A DNA stretch of 41,284 nucleotides from Helicobacteraceae bacterium (GCA_027859195.1 JAQIBF010000022.1:1-41284), one strand, 5' to 3'. Positions 7,398 to 14,149 are shown, numbered from the stretch's first letter. Numbers and translations are program-made. The notes: generated from the letters alone by a model not told the origin.

Positions 7398-7726
7398 AGA
7401 TAGAACATAGATTGATGTATGAAGATATTCGCAGTTTGTTGGTGTCACATGCCGTTAACGGCTTTGCTGAAGTGGTACTGGCTCCTCTGGTCGCACGCAC
7501 GTCGCTCGAGATGAACCACCTTTACGAGGACCTTGGTTTTAAAAGCCGCAGCGAGATGGGACGTTTTATGATGCGGAATTTTCCGAACCTGGCCAAGGGT
7601 AAACCCAAGGATAAGCTCTGGAAAAAGTACCTGTATGACTGTATCGATGCCGTTGCCCCTGCCTGTGCTACCTGTGATGACCAGGCGAACTGTTTTAAAT
7701 GTCTGTTAGAGGAGTTGAGTGCATGA
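7394..7726 (+). CDS. nifQ: NifQ-like molybdenum-supply protein
   Basis: A 110-aa protein with the NifQ C-terminal pattern: HLYEDLGFKSRSEMGRFM, FPNLAKG and LWKKYLYDC leading into a Cys cluster. NifQ carries a Mo-Fe-S cluster and supplies Mo for FeMo-co. Classical NifQ has C-x4-C-x2-C-x5-C. Here the Cys are 83, 91, 94, 100 and 103, that is C-x7-C-x2-C-x5-C-x2-C: the first spacing is longer and a fifth Cys is added. It is also shorter than typical NifQ, lacking part of the N-terminal region. The ATG overlaps the flavodiiron stop (ATGA). The family call is good; the symbol assumes function is retained despite the altered spacing. Confidence 0.78.
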   Translation: MKIEHRLMYEDIRSLLVSHAVNGFAEVVLAPLVARTSLEMNHLYEDLGFKSRSEMGRFMMRNFPNLAKGKPKDKLWKKYLYDCIDAVAPACATCDDQANCFKCLLEELSA

Positions 7727-7773
7727 ATAAGCAATACAATAAAAGTGCCAAAATAGTGGTGGAGCGCGTATGA
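7723..7773 (+). CDS. 16-codon mini-ORF coupling nifQ to the MoxR gene
   Basis: ATG at 7723 overlaps the nifQ stop (ATGA), and TGA at 7771-7773 overlaps the moxR-type ATG at 7770 (again ATGA). The peptide is MNKQYNKSAKIVVERV. Its last codons contain the GGTGGAG that serves as the ribosome binding site for the ATPase. It may be a leader that carries ribosomes across the 43-bp gap, or a relic. A functional peptide cannot be shown from sequence. Confidence 0.4.
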   Translation: MNKQYNKSAKIVVERV

Positions 7774-8780
7774 TCACACCTTCGATATCGACGACTGACC
7801 TTTACACCCACCTCGACACCCTGATCGAGACGGACACACCGGTCTTTATACACGGCAGTCCGGGTATCGGCAAGTCCTACATCGTGGCAGATATTGCCGA
7901 GAAGGAGGGGTATGAACTGGTCGATGTCCGTCTTTCGCAGATGGATCCGGTCGACCTGCGCGGTGTTCCTTCTATCAAAGGAGATCAGACTGTCTGGATG
8001 CCGCCGGTCTTTTTTCCCAAAGAGACGGATTCCAAAGGTATTCTGTTTCTCGATGAGCTTAACTCGGCGCCGCCATCCGTACAGGCAGCTATCTACCAGC
8101 TGGTACTTAACCGCAAGATGGGGGAGTATGAGCTGCCTAAGAACTGGCGCATACTCTGTGCAGGTAACCGTATCAGTGACAGGGGTGTTGTCTTCCGTCT
8201 GCCTACTCCGTTGGCGAACCGTATGGTCCACCTCCATGTGCAGGCCCGTTTCGAGGACTTTAAGCTCTTTGCGATTAAAAAAGGGCTTCATCCTTTTGTG
8301 ATTGGCTTTCTTGGCTTTCGTCCCGACCTTCTCTCGACGGAACCGGTTGTCGAAGATGATGCCAACCCCGCTTTTGCGACACCGAGAAGTTATGAGATGC
8401 TCTCAAACATTCTGAAAAGAGGATTGGAGATCGGCAAGGTCACGCCGATCATCTACGGGACCATCGGTTACAGTGCGGGCATCGAGTTCACCTCTTATGT
8501 CAAGGTCTATGAAGAGCTGCCGGACGTCGCTGCTATCTATGAGGGGCACTATCCGGAGATCGCTATGCAGCCCGCACTGCTCTATGCTCTGGTCTCGGCA
8601 CTGGTGGAGTATTTTAACGGTTCAGAAGCGCATAAAGAACATCTCTTCGCCTTTAGTGAGACCCTGCCGACGGAGTTCGGTGTGATGCTGGTCAAAGATG
8701 TTATTGTAAAGGATGAGTCATTGGCAACACACAGCGCATTTGATACCTGGCTTGCTAAGTATGGCGACTACATTATCTGA
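7770..8780 (+). CDS. MoxR-family AAA+ ATPase
   Basis: A 336-aa cytosolic AAA+ protein. Walker A is GSPGIGKS (29-36), Walker B is ILFLDELNSA (91-100), and a sensor-1-like AGNR follows at about 141-144 with the MoxR-type pre-sensor segment RLPTPLANRMVH. MoxR ATPases work with VWA-domain partners as chaperones that insert metals or activate metalloenzymes (CoxD/CoxE, CbbQ/CbbO, NorQ/NorD, RavA/ViaA). The VWA partner is the next gene and overlaps by 20 bp. Location inside a NifQ/flavodiiron/ferredoxin operon points to nitrogenase, its Mo path or its protective enzymes as the client. Ribosome binding site GGTGGAG. Confidence 0.88.
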   Translation: MITPSISTTDLYTHLDTLIETDTPVFIHGSPGIGKSYIVADIAEKEGYELVDVRLSQMDPVDLRGVPSIKGDQTVWMPPVFFPKETDSKGILFLDELNSAPPSVQAAIYQLVLNRKMGEYELPKNWRILCAGNRISDRGVVFRLPTPLANRMVHLHVQARFEDFKLFAIKKGLHPFVIGFLGFRPDLLSTEPVVEDDANPAFATPRSYEMLSNILKRGLEIGKVTPIIYGTIGYSAGIEFTSYVKVYEELPDVAAIYEGHYPEIAMQPALLYALVSALVEYFNGSEAHKEHLFAFSETLPTEFGVMLVKDVIVKDESLATHSAFDTWLAKYGDYII

Positions 8781-9909
8781 AGATCTCGAAAAGGTACGCA
8801 TCCAGTTCCTTTTTGACCACCCCTTTTTGAGCGTTCTGGCCCTCTCGCTGCCGATGCATTTCCGTGAGAACTCCCACGAAGCGTTCGAGACGGACGGCGC
8901 AGCGATCTACGTCGATGAGACGATGGCTGTGACCTTGGGTGCTGCCCGGCTCAAATACAGCTACGCCCACACGCTTCTGCATATCATGCTCAAACACGCA
9001 TTCAGGATGAACGGTCGCGACGGCAAAGTCTGGAACCGCAGCAGCGACATTGTCATCAACCTGCTTTTGAGCGACTTTGAACGGGTCGGTGAACGTCCTG
9101 ATGATGAGGTGATGCTGGAGAAGTTCCGTGACCAAAGTGTCGAAGAGGTCTACAACACCCTCTATAAAGAGAGTCAGGAGGGCGAGGGGACGCCCGATGA
9201 GGAGAACCCCAAAGAGCAGAAACAGGACCTCATAGAGAACGAGGGTGATGCCGAGTCGGCGAAGGAGGAGCTTGATGTGTTGATCATACAGGCGCTGGGT
9301 GCCGCGCAGAAGCAGGGGAACACTCCGGCCTCTTTTCTGGAGGTCATACGTGAGGTGACCCGCCCGAAGATCGACCTGGCGACCCTGCTGCATACCTATC
9401 TATCGGAAAGTTTTTTCGACAAGGTAAGCGATTTTTCAAATCCGAACCGCCGCTTTATCCATCAGGGGCTCTATCTTCCCGGTTACAAACGCGAACGCAA
9501 CCGGCTGGAACTCTACATCGCGCTGGACCGCTCCATGAGTATCAGCCCGGAGGTCTTCTCGAAGTTTTTGGGGATCATTGACGGTGTCCTGCGCATGAGC
9601 GGCGACTTCTCGGTGACGGTGGTGCCTTTTGACGAGTGTGTCGACGAAACGTCCGTGACTGTTTTTGACGCCCAGTCTGCCAGTGTGCCCGAGGTGGCTT
9701 TTGCAAAGGGTAACGGAGGAACTGAATTTGGTGTCATCGATGCTTATCTCAAAGAGAAGATCTCGATTGAGAGCACCCTGATGGTGCTGAGCGACGGTTT
9801 TTTTAAGATCGAGAAGGCATGTGAACTCGAGACCCTTTTTCTCGTCAGCGAGAAGAAAAACATGAAACGGTTGGAGCCTTATGGAAATGTCTTTTATTTT
9901 GATCTTTAA
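8761..9909 (+). CDS. VWA-domain protein with DUF2201-like N-terminal domain
   Basis: A 382-aa MoxR partner. The N-terminal domain resembles the DUF2201 putative metallopeptidase region: a His-rich helix HTLLHIMLKH at residues 70-79, then WNRSSDIVINLLL. In family members the helix usually reads HExLH; here Thr71 replaces the expected Glu. A long acidic, low-complexity linker (about 140-170) follows, then a C-terminal VWA-like domain with the MIDAS motif DRSMS (256-260), the GGT Thr and LSDG. The start at 8761 lies 20 bp inside the ATPase gene and begins MATTLSEDLE; an upstream in-frame GTG/ATG-like extension would lengthen the overlap. Probably a cytosolic co-chaperone with the MoxR ATPase. 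Confidence 0.82.
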   Translation: MATTLSEDLEKVRIQFLFDHPFLSVLALSLPMHFRENSHEAFETDGAAIYVDETMAVTLGAARLKYSYAHTLLHIMLKHAFRMNGRDGKVWNRSSDIVINLLLSDFERVGERPDDEVMLEKFRDQSVEEVYNTLYKESQEGEGTPDEENPKEQKQDLIENEGDAESAKEELDVLIIQALGAAQKQGNTPASFLEVIREVTRPKIDLATLLHTYLSESFFDKVSDFSNPNRRFIHQGLYLPGYKRERNRLELYIALDRSMSISPEVFSKFLGIIDGVLRMSGDFSVTVVPFDECVDETSVTVFDAQSASVPEVAFAKGNGGTEFGVIDAYLKEKISIESTLMVLSDGFFKIEKACELETLFLVSEKKNMKRLEPYGNVFYFDL

Positions 9910-9921
9910 GAGGGCTGTCAG

Positions 9922-10623
9922 ATGACGGGGCTGAGTTACAAAGAGGCGATAGAGTCGCTGCAGGAAGAGAGTGATTACGAGGCAAGGGGTGATGCCATCT
10001 ACATGCATCATGAAGATGTGGAAGCCCGTTTGGAGTGGGCGTTCTACCGACCTTCAGGTTCGCATCCTGTTCAGGTGAGTGACAAAAATGTCATTGTCTC
10101 TATTATGGCCTTCAACCATTCGCGTTTAGGGGCGTTGGAGCGTTTTAACCTGGTCAACAGAGAGGTGATCAGCGATGACAAACTGCGTGTAAAGATACGT
10201 AATCGTAGCCGAATGTTGTTCCGTGCCATGGTCGACAATGACTTCAGGGAACTGGTATCGGTGCTGGAGCGGTACCCTGTGTTTATGGACCTTGCCTGCG
10301 ACCAGATGATCAATGGCCGTATCTGGAACGAGACTTTTGCCGACCCGAGCGCGGCCTCGAGGTTCTTGGAGATGGTCGGCGAAGGCGCAGAGGGCAAACT
10401 TCTTGAGGGTGTCTCACGCCGCCTGCAGCCTGTGAAAGAGTTTAGTGTTGATGAGGCGAAAGCCTACCTGCAGATGCTCAACGATCAGGTACAAAACTTG
10501 CATTTGTATCTGAAAGAGCATTATGCCAAGGCCTTTGAGAAGTGGATGGAGCAGACTTCACTGCATCCGCTTCAGAAGATCGTCTGGCAGAAGCAGATCA
10601 ACGTACTTAAGGAGAGAAGATGA
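9922..10623 (+). CDS. Hypothetical protein following the MoxR-VWA pair
   Basis: A 233-aa soluble protein that I do not recognise. It is mostly alpha-helical in look, with conspicuous segments RLEWAFYRPSGSHPV near residue 35, RIWNETFADPSAASRF near 130 and a long amphipathic C-terminal helix region (about 175-230). There are few Cys and no membrane segment. It starts 12 bp after the VWA gene, with an AG-rich ribosome binding site, and its stop overlaps the next ATG. As a fixed part of this operon it is a plausible adaptor or client-specificity factor for the MoxR-VWA module, but that is only context. Confidence 0.75.
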   Translation: MTGLSYKEAIESLQEESDYEARGDAIYMHHEDVEARLEWAFYRPSGSHPVQVSDKNVIVSIMAFNHSRLGALERFNLVNREVISDDKLRVKIRNRSRMLFRAMVDNDFRELVSVLERYPVFMDLACDQMINGRIWNETFADPSAASRFLEMVGEGAEGKLLEGVSRRLQPVKEFSVDEAKAYLQMLNDQVQNLHLYLKEHYAKAFEKWMEQTSLHPLQKIVWQKQINVLKERR

Positions 10624-10874
10624 GTAGTGTTACCCCTGCTATTATAAAAAGTGTTATGAAAGGTATCTATAACCTTTGTGACGAAGATAACTACAACGTC
10701 TATGACGCGTTCGATATTGCCGAATATCTTGGTCTTGAGATCTCTGTTATTGACGAGACCATTGAGACTCTTGGAGAAGCGGGCTGTATAAGTGAGTGTA
10801 TGAACCTGCATGATGACGGTATCCAGACCTACTGTCTGACAGACAAAGCGATCGACATGGTAGAGCTGGGATGA
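10620..10874 (+). CDS. Small protein with a winged-helix look
   Basis: An 84-aa protein. The order of short helices (AIIKSVMKGIYNL, DAFDIAEYLG, VIDETIETLGEAG) followed by a beta-like CMNLHDDGIQTYCLT segment resembles a small winged-helix fold, with Cys near the wing. The fold is an inference from pattern only; there is no named family I can give. The ATG overlaps the stop of the preceding gene (ATGA), and the end overlaps the ArsC-like gene by 4 bp, so it is tightly coupled on both sides. Confidence 0.7.
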   Translation: MSSVTPAIIKSVMKGIYNLCDEDNYNVYDAFDIAEYLGLEISVIDETIETLGEAGCISECMNLHDDGIQTYCLTDKAIDMVELG

Positions 10875-11293
10875 AGATCGTTCTCTTTTACGAAAAGCCG
10901 GGCTGTGTGACTAACGCCAAGCAGAAGAAGAGTCTGCGTGACGCCGGCTGCATCGTGATAGAGCGTAACCTGCTCGACAATGGTCTGACCCTTGACGGTC
11001 TGGCAGAATTTCTTGGTAATAGACCCCCTACGCAATGGTTTAATCCTAATGCCCCCAAGATAAAAAGCGGTGAGGTCAAGCCGGAGATGTTAAGTAAAAG
11101 TGTAGCACTGCAGCTGTTGATGCGGGACCCGATTCTGATCAAGCGGCCTTTGATGGTCATCAATGGACAAAAGCTCTGCGGTTTTGAGCAAAGACGCGTT
11201 GAAGAGCTGCTGGAAAGAGAGCTGGAAGCGAAGATCAAAACCGCTTGTTCCAACAGCGACGAATCCTGCACAGAGATTGTATTTAAATTTTAA
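10871..11293 (+). CDS. ArsC-like nitrogenase-associated protein
   Basis: A 140-aa thioredoxin-fold protein of the ArsC/Spx superfamily. The N-terminus MKIVLFYEKPGC places Cys12 at the ArsC active-site position, followed by TNAKQKKSL as in nitrogenase-associated ArsC-like proteins (sometimes called NifO). The pattern LLMRDPILIKRPLMVINGQ is the family core, and GFEQRRVEELL follows. True arsenate reduction is unlikely, since the family is found in nif clusters and the biochemical role is not settled. It overlaps the preceding gene by 4 bp and is followed by a small membrane protein. Confidence 0.85.
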   Translation: MKIVLFYEKPGCVTNAKQKKSLRDAGCIVIERNLLDNGLTLDGLAEFLGNRPPTQWFNPNAPKIKSGEVKPEMLSKSVALQLLMRDPILIKRPLMVINGQKLCGFEQRRVEELLERELEAKIKTACSNSDESCTEIVFKF

Positions 11294-11307
11294 ACAAGGA
11301 AGAGAAG

Positions 11308-11409
11308 ATGAAAGCATTGACACGGTATTACAGAAGAAAGATAAATTTTATGGCACTGCTGTATGTCGGCATGATCGCTTTAACGGTCTATTTTAAACAG
11401 TTTGGATGA
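11308..11409 (+). CDS. 33-aa single-span membrane protein at the end of the nif-linked operon
   Basis: ATG at 11308 has a strong ribosome binding site (AAGGAAGAG) and lies 14 bp after the ArsC-like gene. The product has a basic N-terminus (MKALTRYYRRK) and one hydrophobic helix of about 15 residues (MALLYVGMIALTVYF), ending KQFG. Positive-inside reasoning gives the N-terminus in the cytoplasm. It resembles the single-span mini-proteins that end respiratory or cofactor operons, but no family is recognised. It ends only 27 bp before the tRNA-Ala-derived repeat. Confidence 0.6.
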   Translation: MKALTRYYRRKINFMALLYVGMIALTVYFKQFG

Positions 11410-11436
11410 TTTTTATTTGAAGTAAATGTGTTGAAA

Positions 11437-11452
11437 GATGGTGGAGCATAGC
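11437..11452. repeat. Left direct repeat of the tRNA-Ala island (att core)
   Basis: GATGGTGGAGCATAGC is identical to 21020-21035, where it forms the last 14 bases of tRNA-Ala(GGC) plus two flanking bases. Same orientation, 9.58 kb apart. This is the layout left by tyrosine-recombinase integration at a tRNA 3' end. Confidence 0.75.
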
Positions 11453-11499
11453 TCTACCGAAGATAGCCTATAATAGGTGTCTAAATAGAAACTTTGAAT

Positions 11500-11523
11500 A
11501 AAAGACCCCTAAAAAGACCCCTA
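11500..11523. repeat. Tandem 12-bp repeat, possible integrase arm sites
   Basis: AAAAGACCCCTA occurs twice head to tail, 47 bp inside the left att repeat. An 11/12 match (AAAAGAACCCTA) lies at 20886-20897 near the right end. Short repeated arm sites near the core are typical of attP regions. Nearby, CCTAT-A-ATAGG (11467-11477) is a small palindrome. Confidence 0.5.
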
Positions 11524-11649
11524 TTGTTAAAAGTTATTCAAATTTTGTTAAGTGTAGAAATAGGTAACTGACAAAAGATGTAAAGTGTCATTAAGTATAT
11601 AAGTTTTATCTTTGTCTCTCAATTAATCCATGGTGGTGTAACTATTGAT

Positions 11650-11748
11650 ATGCTTATGGACTCTATTTGTGCGAATTGTAAACCTGTATTGTTCTCCGTT
11701 GGTCTCGGCATGATTTTTTTACGTCCGATAGCTGAAAGGCACTTCTAA
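11650..11748 (+). CDS. Possible 32-aa ORF in the island left end
   Basis: A short frame starting ATG CTT ATG and ending TAA encodes a peptide with CANC and a hydrophobic stretch (PVLFSVGLGMIFL). The frame is open upstream to about 11595 without a good start, and the ribosome binding site is weak (GGTGGT at distance). It could be the end of a degraded membrane gene. The rest of 11453-12037 holds the repeat, the tRNA-Arg fragment and otherwise nothing I can identify. Confidence 0.2.
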   Translation: MLMDSICANCKPVLFSVGLGMIFLRPIAERHF

Positions 11749-11790
11749 ATGAAAGGACAGTAATGCAAGTTCTCTTCACTCTATACAAAA

Positions 11791-11845
11791 GAGCATTGGT
11801 TTACGGTACCAGCAGCCATACGTTCGAATCGTGTCGGGCGCACCA
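11791..11845 (+). pseudogene. 3' fragment of a tRNA-Arg(ACG) gene
   Basis: From the 3' side of the D stem (GAGC) onward the sequence folds as a tRNA: anticodon stem TTGGT/ACCAG with the loop TTACGGT (anticodon ACG), T arm ATACG-TTCGAAT-CGTGT, acceptor strand CGGGCGC, A, CCA. The required 5' acceptor strand GCGCCCG and the D-arm 5' half are absent upstream, so it cannot be a working tRNA. Such fragments are left by integration into tRNA genes. Confidence 0.75.
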
Positions 11846-12037
11846 TTAAAACTTCAAGATTATTTTCCACACAATTTAATTCTTATAATTTTAAAATAAT
11901 TTTCTTAGTATTCAACAAAGTAGTACGTGGGCATGCCAAATACTTTAAACCTTTTTTATCCGGGTACTTTTCAATATCACTGCGATCGGATATAAATAGC
12001 AGTACTAAGAAGATTTTTCACTTTTCTAAATCTTTTA

Positions 12038-12391
12038 TCAAAATGTAATTACCTGTTTGCTTTGGCAAACCCAATTTGAAAGCACTTCCATTGTAGAAGA
12101 TACTTTGTCATCAAAATAAGGTTCATTTTTAAATAGCCCACAGCGCGCATTACAGGTACCGCAGGCCTGTAGCTTTACACCTTCAGCATACATTTTTTTA
12201 AGTATATTAACCAAGTCATAATCATAGCTTTCAGGTTTTGTTGTCTTGTCCCGGGCAAGATCAACGGCGTCATTCATCAAAAAAATATTGACCTTTTGAC
12301 CACTTTTATATAATGTTCTCGCTAACCGTAACGCGTTCCAAGTTACATCAGTTCCGTCATAAGGCTGATGGTTCAATATAATAGTAATCAT
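12038..12391 (-). CDS. DsrE-family protein (sulfur-relay-like)
   Basis: A 117-aa soluble protein with the DsrE/F-like fold: the N-terminal strand ITIILNHQPYDG, TWNALRLARTL, then VNIFLMNDAVDLA, and a Cys-rich loop with Cys77, Cys80 and Cys84 (CGTCNARCG) at the place where family members carry the persulfide-accepting Cys. A GTG at 12394 is an alternative start; ATG at 12391 overlaps the rhodanese stop (TGATG). DsrE proteins carry sulfane sulfur. Coupling to a rhodanese suggests a small periplasm-to-cytoplasm or parallel sulfane-sulfur handling pair. Confidence 0.8.
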   Translation of the reverse strand: MITIILNHQPYDGTDVTWNALRLARTLYKSGQKVNIFLMNDAVDLARDKTTKPESYDYDLVNILKKMYAEGVKLQACGTCNARCGLFKNEPYFDDKVSSTMEVLSNWVCQSKQVITF

Positions 12392-12858
12392 CACTCTTCA
12401 CCGGTCAGCTTTGTTACACCAAGGCCTGTCTCTATCGGATAGCCTGCTTTCGCCCATCCTTTTAACCCGCCTTGAAGATTAGTGGCATTTTTATAACCAA
12501 GATGTCTGAGTGACTGTGCTGCCAGTGCACCACGGCTTCCGCCGCGACAATAGGTGACAATAACAGCATTTTTGTCTTTTATCTGGTTTAAGATCTCAAA
12601 CTCGAGGTTCCCGCGAGTGATCGCATACATGTCGTCAGCATAGATCTGCCCCTCAGCTCTCTGTTCGCTCTCGCGAACGTCAAGAATAATGACGACCTCT
12701 TCTTTGTCGAGCTTTGCTTTCAGCTGCTTTGGCGTCATCTCTCCCGCCTCTTTTTTCGCCTCTGTTAACAGCTTGTCCGTCTCTGGATGTCCGGCAAAAA
12801 GTGCCGTACCAGAAGAGAATGCAGCGATCAGCGCGATGTTGATAAGTGTGGTTTTCAT
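12391..12858 (-). CDS. Periplasmic rhodanese-like sulfurtransferase
   Basis: A 155-aa single-domain rhodanese with a Sec signal peptide (MKTTLINIALIAAFSSGTALFA). The active-site loop is CRGGSRG with catalytic Cys104, preceded by IILDVRE and followed by AAQSLRHLGYKNATNLQGGLKGW, all typical. The family moves sulfane sulfur from thiosulfate or persulfides. It is divergently transcribed from the ArsR regulator across a dyad and co-transcribed with the DsrE gene, so it is probably controlled by that regulator. Confidence 0.88.
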   Translation of the reverse strand: MKTTLINIALIAAFSSGTALFAGHPETDKLLTEAKKEAGEMTPKQLKAKLDKEEVVIILDVRESEQRAEGQIYADDMYAITRGNLEFEILNQIKDKNAVIVTYCRGGSRGALAAQSLRHLGYKNATNLQGGLKGWAKAGYPIETGLGVTKLTGEE

Positions 12859-12877
12859 GGTAATTCCTTTAGTTTGT

Positions 12878-12905
12878 AGCTAAATGCATAATTAGGCATT
12901 TAACT
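12878..12905. promoter_or_regulatory. Dyad operator candidate for the ArsR regulator
   Basis: AGCTAAATGC, 8-bp spacer, GCATTTAACT: a 10-bp inverted repeat with one mismatch, in the 99-bp gap between the divergent rhodanese and arsR genes. A -10-like TATAAT for arsR lies at 12925-12930. Size and place fit an ArsR/SmtB operator controlling both directions. Confidence 0.55.
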
Positions 12906-12957
12906 AAATAGATTTTTAGTATGTTATAATTTTTTAATTAAAATGTCAAGGATGACA

Positions 12958-13332
12958 ATGTTGGATATGAAACAAAAAATAAAGATCTTTAAAGCTCTTG
13001 GGAACGAGACCCGTTTTTTGATTTTTAAAAATGTCTTTACCGGAGGCTATACCTGTTCGCTCGACAAAAAAGACCCCAAGGTGAAGGTCAGTCCTCATGC
13101 GACTTGTGTCAGTACGATTGCAGAACATTTTGACTTTTCAATGCCTACTATTTCTAAACATCTTAAAGAGCTGCGTGAAGCCGACATCATAACGATGGAG
13201 AAAAAAGGGAATAAGATTTATATCGAACCCAATATCGAAACCATCCGTGAGCTCGGAAGCTGTTTTGATACACTGGTTGAGAATTTTGAAACCAACAGAC
13301 AACTCTTCTTCGGAGAAGTCGTTGTCCGTTAA
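12958..13332 (+). CDS. ArsR-family transcriptional regulator
   Basis: A 124-aa winged-helix repressor: FKALGNETRFLIFKNV, then the recognition region FDFSMPTISKHLKELREADII and wing KKGNKIYIEPN. The loop between helices 2 and 3 is extended and holds two Cys (YTCSLDKKDP and HATCVST), which could sense a metal, metalloid or sulfane sulfur. The classical ELCVCD metal box is absent. ATG at 12958 was chosen because AAGGA sits five bases upstream; an ATG at 12943 lacks a ribosome binding site. It faces the rhodanese-DsrE pair and probably represses it. Confidence 0.85.
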   Translation: MLDMKQKIKIFKALGNETRFLIFKNVFTGGYTCSLDKKDPKVKVSPHATCVSTIAEHFDFSMPTISKHLKELREADIITMEKKGNKIYIEPNIETIRELGSCFDTLVENFETNRQLFFGEVVVR

Positions 13333-13394
13333 AACTCTATCAGACGTCCGAACAGCGCTGTCTTGTTACGAGTAATACCTTATTCTTGATTGAA

Positions 13395-13508
13395 ATGGGT
13401 ATTATTAGGGCAGTTCTAGTTTACGGCTTGATTCGAGACACAAGCCGGGTGTTATTGGATAATTTTATACGCGCTTGCAAAATAATAAGTATACATTTTA
13501 CAAGGTAA
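13395..13508 (+). pseudogene. Relic of a cation diffusion facilitator (CDF) gene
   Basis: The frame reads MGIIRAVLVYGLIRDTSR and then VLLD. This matches the conserved CDF (DmeF/CzcD-like) stretch MGIVGAVLVA...WGLIRDTSRVLLD with a few residues deleted in the middle. Just upstream CTTGAT followed by a stop corresponds to the usual LDPIMG. No start, no membrane domain remainder and no C-terminal domain are visible, so it is a fragment. The family exports divalent metals, consistent with the metal cargo of this island. The rest of 13333-13566 shows nothing. Confidence 0.55.
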
Positions 13509-13566
13509 TAATCATCAATATTGGTCTGTATTATTCAGGTTAATTTTATACATAGAGGAGGCACAA

Positions 13567-13917
13567 TTGGCCTACTATATAACAAAACTAATTATCACAA
13601 CGCTTCTAATCGTACTAATATCTGAAATAACAAAGAGAAATAGTTTAGTTGGTGCTCTTTTAGCAGCTGTTCCCTTGGTATCTATATTGGCTATGACTTG
13701 GATGTATGTAGATACAAATAATAGCAATACAGCAGTGGAATTTTCAAATAAAATTATTTGGTTGATTGCTCCATCAATGACATTATTTTTAATTTTCCCC
13801 GTCTTAATAAAAAAAGGCATAGGTTTTTACCCAAGCATGAGCGTTGCAATTATTGCAACCATTACTGCCTATTATTTGATGATTCTAATGTTAGAAAAAT
13901 TTGGGATCAAGTTATAA
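13567..13917 (+). CDS. DUF3147-like small membrane protein
   Basis: A 116-aa integral membrane protein with about four transmembrane helices (residues 5-22, 29-46, 62-80, 88-110). The pattern ISEITKRNSLVGALLAAVPLVSILAMTWMY resembles DUF3147. The start is TTG at 13567, chosen because a strong GAGGAGG lies six bases upstream and no ATG fits. Base composition is AT-rich like the efflux genes. Function is unknown for the family. Confidence 0.7.
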   Translation: MAYYITKLIITTLLIVLISEITKRNSLVGALLAAVPLVSILAMTWMYVDTNNSNTAVEFSNKIIWLIAPSMTLFLIFPVLIKKGIGFYPSMSVAIIATITAYYLMILMLEKFGIKL

Positions 13918-14149
13918 AGTCAGGAAGGGTTAAAATTCTAAACACTCTCTTATGTGTATATTGTTATCCAGCTTGAGTCAGCCTCATCTTGTGTTATTTC
14001 AACAACTATTGGACATACATATTGTCGTTAATTCTGAAATCCGTCCAACAGTGCGTTTAGCGTTATCTTGCCACTAGATCAGTCTATATTATTTAGGACA
14101 CAGTGAAATACCTAATATAGTGCAGCGCTCATATGCCCCTTCCTCGACC

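Noticed and set aside
10871-11293. Arsenate reductase for arsenic resistance
   Set aside because: The protein matches the nitrogenase-associated ArsC-like branch and lies in a nif operon, with no ars genes next to it.
11453-12037. Integrase gene at the left end of the island
   Set aside because: No frame of useful length or tyrosine-recombinase motif is present on either strand.
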